Positions 37,137 to 46,504 of a stretch of DNA of 64,000 nucleotides are shown piece by piece. Numbering within the stretch: the first letter of the stretch is position 1; each line of letters begins with the position of its first letter. The translations under genes were made by a program, and so were the position numbers. The stretch lies in the NCBI RefSeq assembly GCF_003148765.1, contig NZ_QGGV01000004.1, positions 1 through 64,000 on the forward strand, given 5' to 3'. Under the pieces are notes generated by a model. That model ran no database searches. It saw only the letters and a list, made by a program, of their open reading frames with translations, and was not told where the DNA came from. This DNA comes from Silicimonas algicola (GTDB lineage Bacteria > Pseudomonadota > Alphaproteobacteria > Rhodobacterales > Rhodobacteraceae).

Positions 37137-37209
37137 GAGGAGTTGGGCCCCCGCAATGCTGCGCTACGGCGAAAGGCAGCTTTGAGCACGGAGCAGGCTT
37201 GGAAAGAAT

Positions 37210-37605
37210 TCAATCGGCGATGACTGCATCAACCTCGATCTCGACAAGCCATTCCGGATTCACGAACCGATTGATAGCCATGATCGTGTCGACTGGCCGA
37301 GAGTCTCGACAATACTCCTTGCGCGCCTCGACGGCGTCCTTCCAGTTATCAATGTCTGTCAAGATGACTCGCGTTCGAACGACATCGTGAAGTCCCGATC
37401 CCGCTTGTTCGAGCGCTGCCTTGATGATCTCAAAGCACTGCTTGGTCTGTGCGTACACGTCGCCAACTCCGACAGTCTTGCCGTTGGTATCGACGGGCGC
37501 TGTGCCGCCGACCGAGATGTAGGGTCCAACTCGGACCGCACGACTGAAGCCCACAATCTCCTCCATTGGGTTGCCATTGGAGATCAGTTGCCGCTGATGA
37601 CCCAT
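37210..37605 (-). CDS. ridA: RidA/YjgF-family reactive intermediate deaminase
   Basis: 131 residues. Features: RVGPYISVGGTAPVD, EQAGSGLHDVVRTRVILTDI and a C-terminal VEIEVDAVIAD preceded by an INRF segment that keeps an arginine in the place of the active-site one. RidA hydrolyses reactive enamines and imines made by PLP enzymes; related members act in pyrimidine or aromatic breakdown. ATG at 37605 has GGGAGGG just upstream. The gene is visibly poorer in G+C than its neighbours (around half in some 60-base stretches) and stands alone between non-coding flanks, which suggests recent acquisition. Confidence 0.88.
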   Translation of the reverse strand: MGHQRQLISNGNPMEEIVGFSRAVRVGPYISVGGTAPVDTNGKTVGVGDVYAQTKQCFEIIKAALEQAGSGLHDVVRTRVILTDIDNWKDAVEARKEYCRDSRPVDTIMAINRFVNPEWLVEIEVDAVIAD

Positions 37606-37884
37606 TTTTCCCTCCCCAAATGCTGAAGCCGACCTTACTCGAAATGGACTGAGGAGTCCCCTTCGTCCCGCAAAGCAGACCCTGAGCCCACCGAAACCCC
37701 ACCCCAACCGCGCCAAAGGGCGAAGGCCCGTTCCCGCCCCCTGAACTCACCGCACCCTCCGGTAACCACCCTCCCGGTACCGATACCCGCACCGACGCGA
37801 TACCGACGTGATACAGACGCAATACCGAAGCCCGTTTCCCGGCAAAACAAGGCCGTTAACCTGAATGTCCGAAAGGTTACGCTC
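37606..37884. other. Non-coding region between ridA and yqgE
   Basis: No supported gene is present. The stretch is rich in C-runs on the plus strand and contains the 11-nt tandem repeat array described separately. Frames crossing it lack ribosome-binding sites and homology. Confidence 0.5.
37794..37826. repeat. Three tandem 11-nt repeats
   Basis: GACGCGATACC, GACGTGATACA and GACGCAATACC follow without gap; consensus GACGYRATACM. Further CGATACC-like partial copies lie just before it (37781-37787). The 11-base period places each unit on nearly the same helix face. It lies about 190 bases upstream of ridA. Confidence 0.7.
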
Positions 37885-38490
37885 TCAGGCGCGCCCCGCT
37901 GCGCTCGACAGCGACAGGGGATCGACGCCCAGCGTCTTGAGCGCCGCCGTCCACTTGCCCGGATCGTCGCGCCCGAACACGATGTCGGGCGTCGCGTCGC
38001 AGGTCAGCCATCCGTTCTGGAGGATCTCGGCCTCCAGTTGCCCCGGCCCCCACCCGGCATAGCCAAGCGCCAGAAGCGCCCTCTCGGGTCCCGCACCCCG
38101 CGCGATCTCCTCCAGCACGTCCAGCGTCGCGGTCATCCCGAAGGTGCCGCCGACCCGCAAAGTCGACGTGTTAGAGACGTAATCGCCCGAATGCAGCACG
38201 AACCCCCTGCCATTCTCGACAGGCCCCCCGAAATGCACCCGGATGTCCCGTTCCGGCGGCCCTGTGTCGATGTCGAGCTGCTGGAGAAGGTCCGCAAACC
38301 GCAGGTCCGGCGTAGGCTTGTTGACGATCAGCCCAAGCGCCCCGTCATCCGAATGGGCGCACACGAAGACGACGCTCTTCTCGAAACGCGGGTCGCCCAT
38401 TCCGGGCATCGCGATCAGAAGCTTGCCGTCGAGCATATCGGTCGGGGCCGCGATCATGGCGGGAAACATGGGGCAATGGGCCGAGACCAT
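37885..38490 (-). CDS. YqgE/AlgH family protein
   Basis: About 201 residues of the UPF0301 family, function unknown. [46 protein letters not shown] and [16 protein letters not shown] are the family signatures. The start is uncertain: the ATG at 38490 has GGGGCGG nine bases upstream, while the ATG at 38457 would give the more usual length but lacks a site. It is divergent from the DsbD-N-like gene with 80 bases between. Confidence 0.88.
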   Translation of the reverse strand: MVSAHCPMFPAMIAAPTDMLDGKLLIAMPGMGDPRFEKSVVFVCAHSDDGALGLIVNKPTPDLRFADLLQQLDIDTGPPERDIRVHFGGPVENGRGFVLHSGDYVSNTSTLRVGGTFGMTATLDVLEEIARGAGPERALLALGYAGWGPGQLEAEILQNGWLTCDATPDIVFGRDDPGKWTAALKTLGVDPLSLSSAAGRA

Positions 38491-38570
38491 CAAGTGCCGC
38501 CCCGCAACAGTCACGGGCCATTACCGGAATGTGATTTCCTTGAGCGCAACCCTGCGCCTAACTGTCGGCC

Positions 38571-39338
38571 ATGATCCGCGCGCTTCTCATAGCCCTCTGC
38601 CTGCCTGCCGCAGCGGCCGCTCAAATCCCGTCCGAGCTGGCCCGTGCCGACCTCAACCTCGGCTGGCGCGAGGATGGCGTCCATGTCGCTGGCCTTCGCA
38701 TCCGGATGCTGCCGGGGTGGAAGACCTACTGGCGCGCGCCGGGCGACTCCGGCATACCGCCCACCTTCAACTGGTCGGGGTCCGATAATCTCAAGGCGGT
38801 AAGGGTGCAGTACCCCGTCCCCGAGGTGTTTTACACCGACGGGATGCGCAGCTTCGGCTACCACGACGAGGTGACCTTTCCTCTCTGGATCGAGCCGCAG
38901 GACCCCTCTAGGCCCGTTACGTTGAAGGGCGAGATGGAGCTTGGCGTCTGCGACGATGTCTGCGTTCCCGTGACCCTGCGGATCGGCGGCGCCCTGCCGC
39001 CCGGCGGCCAACGCGGTCCCGACCTCTCCGCCGCGATCCAGGATCGGCCCGAGCGTGCGCACGGCCTGCGCTGCGACATTCTCCCCATCGAGGACGGCCT
39101 GCAGCTTTCGGTCGAACTCGACTCGCCCCGCCTCGGAACCGAGGACGTGGCGGTGGTCGAGACCAGCGATCCGACGATCTGGGTCTCCACACCCGAGGTC
39201 AGCCGCTCAGGCGGCCGGCTGCGGGCCGTGGTCGACATGGTCCCGCTCCAGGCGAAACCTTTCGCCCTTGCGCGGTCCGACGTCCGGCTGACCATCCTCG
39301 GCGGCGGTCGCGCGGTCGAAGCCCTCGGCTGCGACTAG
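38571..39338 (+). CDS. Exported protein with DsbD N-terminal-like domain
   Basis: 255 residues with signal peptide MIRALLIALCLPAAAAAQ. The rest resembles the immunoglobulin-like N-terminal domain of the disulfide reductase DsbD (PF11412): RMLPGWKTYWRAPGDSG, a GVCDDVCVPV cysteine pair, and no transmembrane or thioredoxin domain after it. It may pass electrons or fold proteins in the periplasm; partner unknown. It ends with a four-base overlap with the convergent RND gene. Confidence 0.8.
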   Translation: MIRALLIALCLPAAAAAQIPSELARADLNLGWREDGVHVAGLRIRMLPGWKTYWRAPGDSGIPPTFNWSGSDNLKAVRVQYPVPEVFYTDGMRSFGYHDEVTFPLWIEPQDPSRPVTLKGEMELGVCDDVCVPVTLRIGGALPPGGQRGPDLSAAIQDRPERAHGLRCDILPIEDGLQLSVELDSPRLGTEDVAVVETSDPTIWVSTPEVSRSGGRLRAVVDMVPLQAKPFALARSDVRLTILGGGRAVEALGCD

Positions 39339-42300
39339 ACGCGCAAGCGCCGTCCGAAGCGCAGCGCGGCCACGGCCCAGACGACCAGACAGATTGCCCC
39401 GCTTCCCGCCACGAAGAGGCCAAGCGCCTGCCCGAGAGACATGTCTCCAAGTGCTGCGGGCAACGCGCCCTCTGCCAGGACAGGCAGCATCGTCACGGCG
39501 AACCAGGCCAGGATCGCAAGGCCCGCGACACCCACGGCAGTCCTCAGACCGGACGCCCTGTGGCCGCTCCGCGCCGCGCGGCGCAACGCCCGCACGTTGC
39601 GGCCAAGGTCGTGACCGATGGCGATGAGCGACGGCACCACCAGAAGCACAAGGACGAAGCCGAAGCCGAGTCCGTAGGTCAGCGTGATGACCGTCGGCTT
39701 CAGGAACAGCGCGTCCTTCGACGTCTCGTAGAGAAGCGGCGCAAGGCCAAGGACCGTCGTCGCAGTCGTCAGGAACACTGGCCTTAGACGGTCTGCCGCC
39801 CCGTCGACGATGGCGGGGAACAGGCCACGCTCCTCGGCGTACTCGTCGATCGTCGTCACCAGGACGATGGAGTCGTTGATGATGATCCCCACCATCCCGA
39901 TCAGCCCGACGACCGAGAACATGGAAAGCGGCGTCTCCCAGATGTAATGCCCCCAGACCGCACCGACGAGGCCGAAGGGAATGATCGCCATGACCACGAG
40001 AGGCCGTGTCCAGGACGCGAAAACCCAGGCCAGCGTCAGGTAGATGCCTGCAAGGCACAGCACGAGGCCGGTCAGCGCATCGGACAGGAAGTCACGCTCG
40101 TCCTCGGCAAGGCCCGCCGTATAGGTCGAGATGCCGAAGTCCTCTTCGAGCGTCGGCAGAATCTCGTCGTTGATGATCGTCTGGATTTCCTGCGCCCGCT
40201 CCGGGTCGTCCTCGGACAGGTCGCCGTTGACGCTGACGACGCGAATTCCGTTCTCGCGCCGGACGGTCGAAAAGCCGGTCTGCCGGTCGACGGTGACAAT
40301 GTCGGCGAGAGGGACATAGACGCCTTCTCCCGCCGCAGCACTGCCCGTGCGGATCAGCATGCGGTCAAGAAAATCCGATGTCAGCTCGCCCTCGGGCAGC
40401 TCCACGCGGATCGACGCGGATCGCGGGCCCACCGGATAGGTCGCCGCCTCGATGCCGTTCAGGCGCGCGCGCAGCAAGGTCCCCAGGTCGTCGATGGTCA
40501 GGCCAAGCGCCTGCCCCTGCGGCGTTAGCTGAAGAACCAGCTCCTCCTTGTCGTAGGCGAGCGAATCCTCCAGTGCCGAGACCTCGCCGAACCTCGACAG
40601 CCGCGTCTTTAGAGCCTCGGCCGCCTCCTTGAGCGTCGCCGAAGAGGCGCCCGACAGCTCGATGTCGATGGCGTCTCCGCCTGGCCCCGATCGCCCGCCC
40701 CGGAAGCTGATGGTCTCGAGAAGCGGATGCTGCGGCATGGCCTCCTGCAAGGCCTCGACGAAAGCGAAGCTGGAATAGGGCCGCAAATCCGCGTCGACCA
40801 GTTCGATCGAGATCGAACCGAGCTGATAGCTCTCCTTCGTTTCCTGACCCGACAGCCCCCGACCCGCGGACCCTCCGATCTCGGCAAGGGAATAGCGGAT
40901 CGGGTTCTGGCCGTGCTCGGCCTCGTACGCGGCACCCACCTCTTCGACCGTCGCCTGCAATGTCCGCATGACCTCGATGGTGTCGGCCCGGGTCGCGCTG
41001 GGTACCATCGCGAAGTTGCCAGTCACCGACCCCTGCTCGGGCGCGTTGAAGAAGCGCCACTGCACGTCCCCGCGGATGAACAGCGTCATCTGGCTGGCGA
41101 GGACGAGGAACGACGCGGCCAGCACCGGGTAACGCGCCCACAGGACAAATCGCATGAAGGGACGGAACAGGCGCTCCCGGACCCACCTGAACCCCCGGTT
41201 CACCTGTCGGGACGGCCAGTCGTACCAGTGCGCCTGCGCGGTGTGGTGAAGCGCGTGGCGCATGTGGTGCGGCAGGATCAGGAAGCACTCGACCAGCGAC
41301 GCGGTGAGAACGATGATGACGGTAAAGGGAATGTCGTCGATCAAGTCGCCGAAGCGTCCGCCGATAATCACGAGCCCGAAGAAGGCGATGACGGTGGTCA
41401 GCGTGGCAGAAAAGACCGGCATGAACATCCGCCGCGCCGCATTTTCTGCCGCCTCGGTCGGTCCTTCGCCCAGTCGCCGCGCACGGAAATCGGCATGTTC
41501 GCCCACGACGATGGCGTCATCGACCACGATGCCAAGCGTGATGATCAGCGCGAAGAGCGAGATCATGTTCAGCGTCATGCCGGCGGCGTACATGATTGCG
41601 ATGGCGGCGGTCATCGAGACCGGAATGCCGGCCGCCACCCAGAGAGCCGTGCGCGCGTTCAGGAACAGGAACAGCAGGGCGACGACAAGGACCAGTCCCA
41701 CCGCGCCGTTTTCCAGAAGGATGTTCAGCCGCGCTGTGATGGATTCCGCCAGGGTGCGGATCAGGTCGATCTCTACCCCCGTCGGAAGGGTCAGTTCCAT
41801 CTCGTCCGCGACCGTCTCGACGATGCGCTGCATCCGGATCGCGTCGCCCGAAGCCGAGCGGTCGACACGGATCGAGATCGCAGGGTCATCGCCTACGAAG
41901 TAGGCCCTGTCGCGGTCGATGCCCTCGACCCGGACACGCGCGACGTCGCCGATGGTCAGCTGCGTCCCGTCGCTTTCGGACCGCAGGACGATGGCCTCGA
42001 TCTGGTCCGCGCTTCGCTTGGCGACGCCGGTCCGCACGCGGGCCGCGCCGCTGACGTCGCCGGCGGGGTCGGCTGCGACTTCCGACTCAATGGCGTCCGA
42101 GATCTGCCGCATCGACACGTCGTGGCGGATCAGATCCAGCGTGGTCACTTCTACGATGGTCTCGGGAGCCGCAAGACCCTGGATGGACGTGCGTGTCACT
42201 CCCTCGGCGAACAGGCGCGTGACGAATTCGTCGGCGAAGTTGGCAAGCTGGTCGACGCCCACGGGACCCTTGATGATGACGTCGGTCACACGGTCGGTCC

Positions 42301-42721
42301 ATCCGCCGCGCCGAAGCTCGGGCTCGTCCGCGTCCTCCGGCAGGTTCGTCACGGCATCGAGCGCGGTGGTGACATCCTCTTGCGCCTGGTTCATGTCCCA
42401 GCCCGGCTCGAACTCGAGGCCGATGGACGCGCTGCCTTCTCGCGCCCGCGAAGAGGTGGACGTCACGCCCTCTATCGCCTGAAGCGTCGGCGCCAGCACC
42501 TCGATGATCGCCGTGTCGACGTCCTCGGCCCCGGCGCCGTCCCACGATACGCTGATGTCGATGTCGTCGATGACGATGTCCGGAAAGAACTGCGCCCGCA
42601 TCTTGGGCACGGCGTAAAGGCCCGCGCAGATGAGGAGCAGCAGGAGAAGGTTCGCCGCCGTGCGGTGACGGGTGAAGTAGGACAGGATGCCCCCCGCTGT
42701 CTTGCCGAGATCACGCGCCAT
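39335..42721 (-). CDS. RND-family efflux transporter permease
   Basis: 1128 residues, AcrB-type inner-membrane pump. TM1 is near residues 22-40 (LLLLLLICAGLYAVP); the TM4 proton-relay pair appears in GIVVDDAIVVGEHAD. Two periplasmic porter domains follow TM1 and TM7. About 80 residues beyond the usual last helix there are two more hydrophobic stretches (AVGVAGLAILAWFAVTMLP and ALGLFVAGSGAICLVVW), making it longer than typical family members. It pairs with the adaptor gene two bases upstream. No TolC-type channel is encoded nearby. Confidence 0.92.
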   Translation of the reverse strand: MARDLGKTAGGILSYFTRHRTAANLLLLLLICAGLYAVPKMRAQFFPDIVIDDIDISVSWDGAGAEDVDTAIIEVLAPTLQAIEGVTSTSSRAREGSASIGLEFEPGWDMNQAQEDVTTALDAVTNLPEDADEPELRRGGWTDRVTDVIIKGPVGVDQLANFADEFVTRLFAEGVTRTSIQGLAAPETIVEVTTLDLIRHDVSMRQISDAIESEVAADPAGDVSGAARVRTGVAKRSADQIEAIVLRSESDGTQLTIGDVARVRVEGIDRDRAYFVGDDPAISIRVDRSASGDAIRMQRIVETVADEMELTLPTGVEIDLIRTLAESITARLNILLENGAVGLVLVVALLFLFLNARTALWVAAGIPVSMTAAIAIMYAAGMTLNMISLFALIITLGIVVDDAIVVGEHADFRARRLGEGPTEAAENAARRMFMPVFSATLTTVIAFFGLVIIGGRFGDLIDDIPFTVIIVLTASLVECFLILPHHMRHALHHTAQAHWYDWPSRQVNRGFRWVRERLFRPFMRFVLWARYPVLAASFLVLASQMTLFIRGDVQWRFFNAPEQGSVTGNFAMVPSATRADTIEVMRTLQATVEEVGAAYEAEHGQNPIRYSLAEIGGSAGRGLSGQETKESYQLGSISIELVDADLRPYSSFAFVEALQEAMPQHPLLETISFRGGRSGPGGDAIDIELSGASSATLKEAAEALKTRLSRFGEVSALEDSLAYDKEELVLQLTPQGQALGLTIDDLGTLLRARLNGIEAATYPVGPRSASIRVELPEGELTSDFLDRMLIRTGSAAAGEGVYVPLADIVTVDRQTGFSTVRRENGIRVVSVNGDLSEDDPERAQEIQTIINDEILPTLEEDFGISTYTAGLAEDERDFLSDALTGLVLCLAGIYLTLAWVFASWTRPLVVMAIIPFGLVGAVWGHYIWETPLSMFSVVGLIGMVGIIINDSIVLVTTIDEYAEERGLFPAIVDGAADRLRPVFLTTATTVLGLAPLLYETSKDALFLKPTVITLTYGLGFGFVLVLLVVPSLIAIGHDLGRNVRALRRAARSGHRASGLRTAVGVAGLAILAWFAVTMLPVLAEGALPAALGDMSLGQALGLFVAGSGAICLVVWAVAALRFGRRLRV

Positions 42722-42723
42722 GC

Positions 42724-44184
42724 CTAGCCACCCATCCGGCTCTCGATGCGCTCGACGACACGGACGGGCACCATTTCCTCGCGAAGCTGGGCGAGAACCC
42801 GCTGCTTGGCGTCGTCAGGCATCCCGGTGTTGGCCTCGACGAAGGCGACGAGGCGGGCGCGCCGTTCGGGGTCGAGGGACAGAAGCTCGGGCACCTCCTC
42901 GGAGGCGACCTCGGCCCCCGGACGGACCGGGCGCACCTTGATGCCCGCACCCAAAAGCGGGGTCCGTTCGGCCACGATCTCGCGGCCATCCAGGTCTGGG
43001 GCGCGCACGATCACGTCGTCTCCCTCGCGCCGAAGGACCTCGACCGAAGCGCTTTGCAGACGATCTTCTTCGCTGATGGCAAGCACGGTGCCCCCTGCGT
43101 CCACCGCCGTCGCGGGAAGGCGCGCCACGCCGTCCAGAGGGGGTTCGACGATGGTCACCGCGACAAAATCGCCGGGCCGCATTCCGGGCGCGCTGTCGAG
43201 ACGCGCGAAAAGCAGACGTCCGGTCTGTCCTTCGCCCACTGCCGCGCTTTCGCGGCTGATGATGCCGCTGGCGGTCAGATCCACACCAAAGATGTCGACC
43301 GAGGCCGTCACCTCGGCGCCGATCACCCCGCCACCGTTCGCCACAAAGCGGGTGTATTGCGATGTCGAGATGCGGAAGGCGACTTCGAGCGCGTCGGGAT
43401 CGATAAGCTGCGCCAGGCTCTCTCCAGACGAGACCAGGCGCCCTTCAGCGACATCGACTTCCGACAGGACGCCCGAGAACTCGGCCTCGATCTCGGTATC
43501 CGCCAGGCGCCGCCCTGCTTCGGCCACGGCGATCTGCCGCCGCTCACGAGCGATGCGCGCCGCATCAATCCGCGCTTCAGCCGTCGCCTGCGCCTGACGG
43601 CGCGACAGAACCGACTGCTGGGCCGAGGAAAGCGCCAGTTCGGCCGTCTCGACCGCTGCGGTGGATCCCACGCCGCGATCCAGCAGGTCCTGCTGGCGCG
43701 ACAGGGCGCTTGCACGCAGCCGCACCTGGTCCTCGGCCGACGCAATCTCGTCGGCTGCAAGCCCAAGCGCACGCTCCGCGTCCCTCAGATCGGCCTCGGC
43801 CTCGGAAAGATCGGCCCGGGCGGTGTCGAGCGCCGATTGCGCGTCCGACGGGTCGATGCGAACGAGCACCTCCCCCGCCTCGACCTCGCCGCCCTCCTCG
43901 AACTTGTCCGACAACCAGATCACAGGTCCGGACGCGCTCGCCCGCAACTCGAGCGTCCGGCGCGACCGCACTTCGCCGAAGGTCGACAGGACCGGATTGA
44001 TCGTCTCGGGCGAGACGGTCACGACGTTCGCCGCAAAAATCCTCTCGCGAGCCGGCCGCGCTTCGGGTTCGTCCGACCAGCTCGCCACGAGGGCCGACCA
44101 GACCATGGACCCCGAATAGGTCAGAAGACCCAGCGTCGCCGCGAGGAGGAACAGACCGACAAGAGAGCGTCTCAGGAATTTCAC
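42724..44184 (-). CDS. RND efflux periplasmic adaptor (membrane fusion protein)
   Basis: 486 residues with an N-terminal anchor (SLVGLFLLAATLGLLTYSG). Then come the split lipoyl domain (FGEVRSRRTLELRASASG ... GEVLVRIDPSDAQ), a long Ala/Arg/Glu coiled-coil hairpin (about 115-240), a beta-barrel, and an extra C-terminal region (about 420-486) with ASEEVPELLSLDPERRARL not usual in AcrA. It links the pump to an outer-membrane channel. Two bases separate it from the permease gene. Substrate unknown. Confidence 0.9.
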   Translation of the reverse strand: MKFLRRSLVGLFLLAATLGLLTYSGSMVWSALVASWSDEPEARPARERIFAANVVTVSPETINPVLSTFGEVRSRRTLELRASASGPVIWLSDKFEEGGEVEAGEVLVRIDPSDAQSALDTARADLSEAEADLRDAERALGLAADEIASAEDQVRLRASALSRQQDLLDRGVGSTAAVETAELALSSAQQSVLSRRQAQATAEARIDAARIARERRQIAVAEAGRRLADTEIEAEFSGVLSEVDVAEGRLVSSGESLAQLIDPDALEVAFRISTSQYTRFVANGGGVIGAEVTASVDIFGVDLTASGIISRESAAVGEGQTGRLLFARLDSAPGMRPGDFVAVTIVEPPLDGVARLPATAVDAGGTVLAISEEDRLQSASVEVLRREGDDVIVRAPDLDGREIVAERTPLLGAGIKVRPVRPGAEVASEEVPELLSLDPERRARLVAFVEANTGMPDDAKQRVLAQLREEMVPVRVVERIESRMGG

Positions 44185-44271
44185 GTCCGTTACCCCGGAT
44201 GACAGGAACGCCGCATCATGCAGTCCTTTCAGCGGTTTCGCAAAAGGACACAGGTAAAACGTGCGCGAGCG

Positions 44272-44814
44272 TCACTTCCGTCGCAGGTGTTCGTCCAAAC
44301 GCGGCATGATCTCGACGAAATTGCAGGGCCGGTGCCTGAAATCCAGCTGGAAGCCCAGGATTTCATCCCAGGCGTCCCTGCAAGCGCCCGGACTTCCGGG
44401 CAGCGCAAAAAGGTACGTACCCTGCGAAACGCCGCCACAGGCACGGCTCTGGACAGCGCTGGTGCCTATCTTGGCCATGGAGACGTGGGTGAAGACCGTG
44501 CCGAAGGCTTCGATCTCCTTCTCGTAGACGTCGCGATGCGCCTCGACCGTCACGTCGCGTCCCGTCAGCCCGGTCCCGCCCGTCGAGAGGATGACGTCGA
44601 TGCCATCGTTCGCGCACCAGTCGCGCAGCTTCGCCGAAATTAGGTCCCGATCGTCCGTGACGATGTCGCGCGCGGCCAGAACATGTCCCGCCTCGGTCAG
44701 CCGCTGGACCAGCGTGTCGCCCGACCGGTCGTCCGAAAGGCCGCGCGTGTCCGAAACGGTCAGGATCGCGATCCGGACCCGGATGAACTCTCTCGTCTCG
44801 TCGATGCGACTCAT
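44272..44814 (-). CDS. moaB: Molybdenum cofactor biosynthesis protein MoaB (molybdopterin adenylyltransferase type)
   Basis: 180 residues with the MoCF signatures AILTVSDTRG, DVILSTGGTGLTGRD and FALPGSPGA. The family binds molybdopterin and in some cases adenylylates it ahead of the MoeA step. ATG at 44814 overlaps the lysE stop (ATGA). It sits 22 kb from the mobA-mobB-moeA genes, so Mo-cofactor genes are split over at least two loci. Confidence 0.93.
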   Translation of the reverse strand: MSRIDETREFIRVRIAILTVSDTRGLSDDRSGDTLVQRLTEAGHVLAARDIVTDDRDLISAKLRDWCANDGIDVILSTGGTGLTGRDVTVEAHRDVYEKEIEAFGTVFTHVSMAKIGTSAVQSRACGGVSQGTYLFALPGSPGACRDAWDEILGFQLDFRHRPCNFVEIMPRLDEHLRRK

Positions 44815-45431
44815 GCCCGCCGCCCTTCCAGCGCCAGCCTGACGGCAAGCCCGCCGAAGACCGTCGCGGTCACGATGCGAAGAATGCGTTCGATCCGCGC
44901 ATCGCGCGCCATATGCCGTCCGATGCCGCCCGCAAAGACGCCGACGAGACCGTTCACGACGAACCCGCCCGCGGCAATGACCGTGCCGAGGACAAGAAAC
45001 TGCGCAAGGACAGGCCGCGCGGGGTCGACGAACTGTGGCACGAAGGCGAGGATGAAGAGGATGACCTTGGGGTTCGTCAGGTTGACGACCAGCCCGTCTC
45101 GGAACGCCCGCGACGGCCGGACCGCTGGCCCGCCTCCCGCGCCGAGAGGCGACCGCAGCGTCCTCCACACGAGCCACAGAAGATAGGCGACACCCGCGTA
45201 TCTTATGGCGTCGAACGCCGCCGGGTGTGCGGCGACAAGCGCGCCCAGACCGAGACCCGCAAGCGTGACGTGGACTATCGCGCCGGTCGAGATACCCGCC
45301 GATGCGGCCAGAGCCGGCACGGGTCCGCCGCGTGTCCCTTGCGCGAGGCAGAACAGCATGTCGGCCCCCGGTGTCAGGTTGAGCGCCAACGCCGCGGGAA
45401 GGAAGGCAAGGAGAAGGATCGGGTCGATCAT
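44811..45431 (-). CDS. LysE/RhtB-family amino acid exporter
   Basis: 206 residues and six hydrophobic helices. Family signatures are ALNLTPGADMLFCLAQG at the N-terminus and VVNLTNPKVILFILAFVPQFV in the middle. It exports amino acids or homoserine lactone-like compounds; substrate not predictable. Start and stop overlap its neighbours by four bases (ATGA), so udg, this gene and moaB are one operon. Confidence 0.9.
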   Translation of the reverse strand: MIDPILLLAFLPAALALNLTPGADMLFCLAQGTRGGPVPALAASAGISTGAIVHVTLAGLGLGALVAAHPAAFDAIRYAGVAYLLWLVWRTLRSPLGAGGGPAVRPSRAFRDGLVVNLTNPKVILFILAFVPQFVDPARPVLAQFLVLGTVIAAGGFVVNGLVGVFAGGIGRHMARDARIERILRIVTATVFGGLAVRLALEGRRA

Positions 45432-46195
45432 GTGCGCAACCTCGCCTTGAGCGACAGGAGATCCGCCCAGGCCTCGCGCTTCGCCTCGGGGGTGCGCAGA
45501 AGGTAGGACGGATGAAACATGGGCAGAACGGGTCGACCGAAGGCCGTCGTCCAGTTGCCGCGCAGACGCGTGATGCCGCGCTGGCCCAGAAGCGCCATGC
45601 AGGCATGATTGCCGCTGGCGACGATCAGCTCCGGATCGGCCAATTCGACGTGACGCTCGAGGAACGGCAGCATCATCGCCATCTCCTCCGGCAGCGGGTC
45701 GCGGTTCTGCGGCGGCCGCCACGGCAGCACGTTGGTGATGTACAGCGCGCGCTCGGTATCAGGTGACGACCGCAACAGGCCGATTTGCCGGAACATCAGA
45801 TCTAGAAGCTGACCCGCGGGGCCAACGAAGGGCTTGCCCTGAAGGTCCTCCTCGCGCCCAGGCGCCTCACCCACGATCATCACGCGCGCTCCGGGAACGC
45901 CGTCCGCGAAGACAAGCTGCCGCGCTCCGCGCTTCAGCTCGCAGTGGTCGTAGGCCTCCATGGCGGCACGAAGAGCGTCGAGGTCCGGGGCCGCCGCGGC
46001 CATGTCGCGCGACACGGCGACGGCATCGACGTCGAGCAGCGTCGACATGGCCATCGGCGACTGCGCAAGCGATGGCTTGGCCTCGGGCGGGTCCGAGACC
46101 ACGACCGTGCGATCCACAGGCGCATCAAGGATCGACTCGTCCGCACCGCAGGCGATCTGCCATTCGAGGGCTGCTTTCATCTCCCAGAATCCCAT
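45428..46195 (-). CDS. Uracil-DNA glycosylase, family 4/5-like, without iron-sulfur ligands
   Basis: 255 residues. The active-site loop GEAPGREEDLQGKPFVGPAG and the HPSYLLR motif are those of the family 4 UDG superfamily, which removes uracil from DNA. The KCRPPxNR...C segment that gives two of the four 4Fe-4S cysteines reads LPWRPPQNRDPLPEEMAMM here, so both are replaced, and only one cysteine (in DHCELKR) remains near the usual N-terminal pair. The first 80 residues are a variable extension. Overlaps lysE by four bases. Confidence 0.85.
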   Translation of the reverse strand: MGFWEMKAALEWQIACGADESILDAPVDRTVVVSDPPEAKPSLAQSPMAMSTLLDVDAVAVSRDMAAAAPDLDALRAAMEAYDHCELKRGARQLVFADGVPGARVMIVGEAPGREEDLQGKPFVGPAGQLLDLMFRQIGLLRSSPDTERALYITNVLPWRPPQNRDPLPEEMAMMLPFLERHVELADPELIVASGNHACMALLGQRGITRLRGNWTTAFGRPVLPMFHPSYLLRTPEAKREAWADLLSLKARLRT

Positions 46196-46237
46196 GGCGC
46201 CACGCTATTCGCGGGCCGGGATCAGGGCAATGGGGCC

Positions 46238-46504
46238 TCAGTCGGCAGCGACACCGAGGATGAACCCGATCACCTTGTCCGCAGGCATTTCGCATGGCTT
46301 CAGAAGGGCGGTTCCGTCGGCGAGGCGGTAGAGGTTCAGGCTGACGTAATCGTTGCCCCCCAGTTCCTCGGCCACCAGCTTTTGCGACCGTCCCGTGACC
46401 ATGACGGTCTTGGTGATCCTGTACCGGCGCCCCCCATAGCTGCCACCGTATGCTCCGGTCGGCAGCGCGTCGAACGCTCTAATAAACGCAGGCGTCGCCT
46501 TCAC
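46238..46504 (-). CDS. Small protein of unknown function
   Basis: 88 residues beginning at a GTG that overlaps the plsY stop (GTGA). The sequence AYGGSYGGRRYRITKTVMVTGRSQKLVAEELGG continues as a beta-rich stretch to the end; given in part as SYGGRRYRITKT and DYVSLNLYRLADG. No signal peptide or membrane segment. The tight coupling to plsY argues for a real gene; no family recognised. Confidence 0.65.
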   Translation of the reverse strand: MKATPAFIRAFDALPTGAYGGSYGGRRYRITKTVMVTGRSQKLVAEELGGNDYVSLNLYRLADGTALLKPCEMPADKVIGFILGVAAD

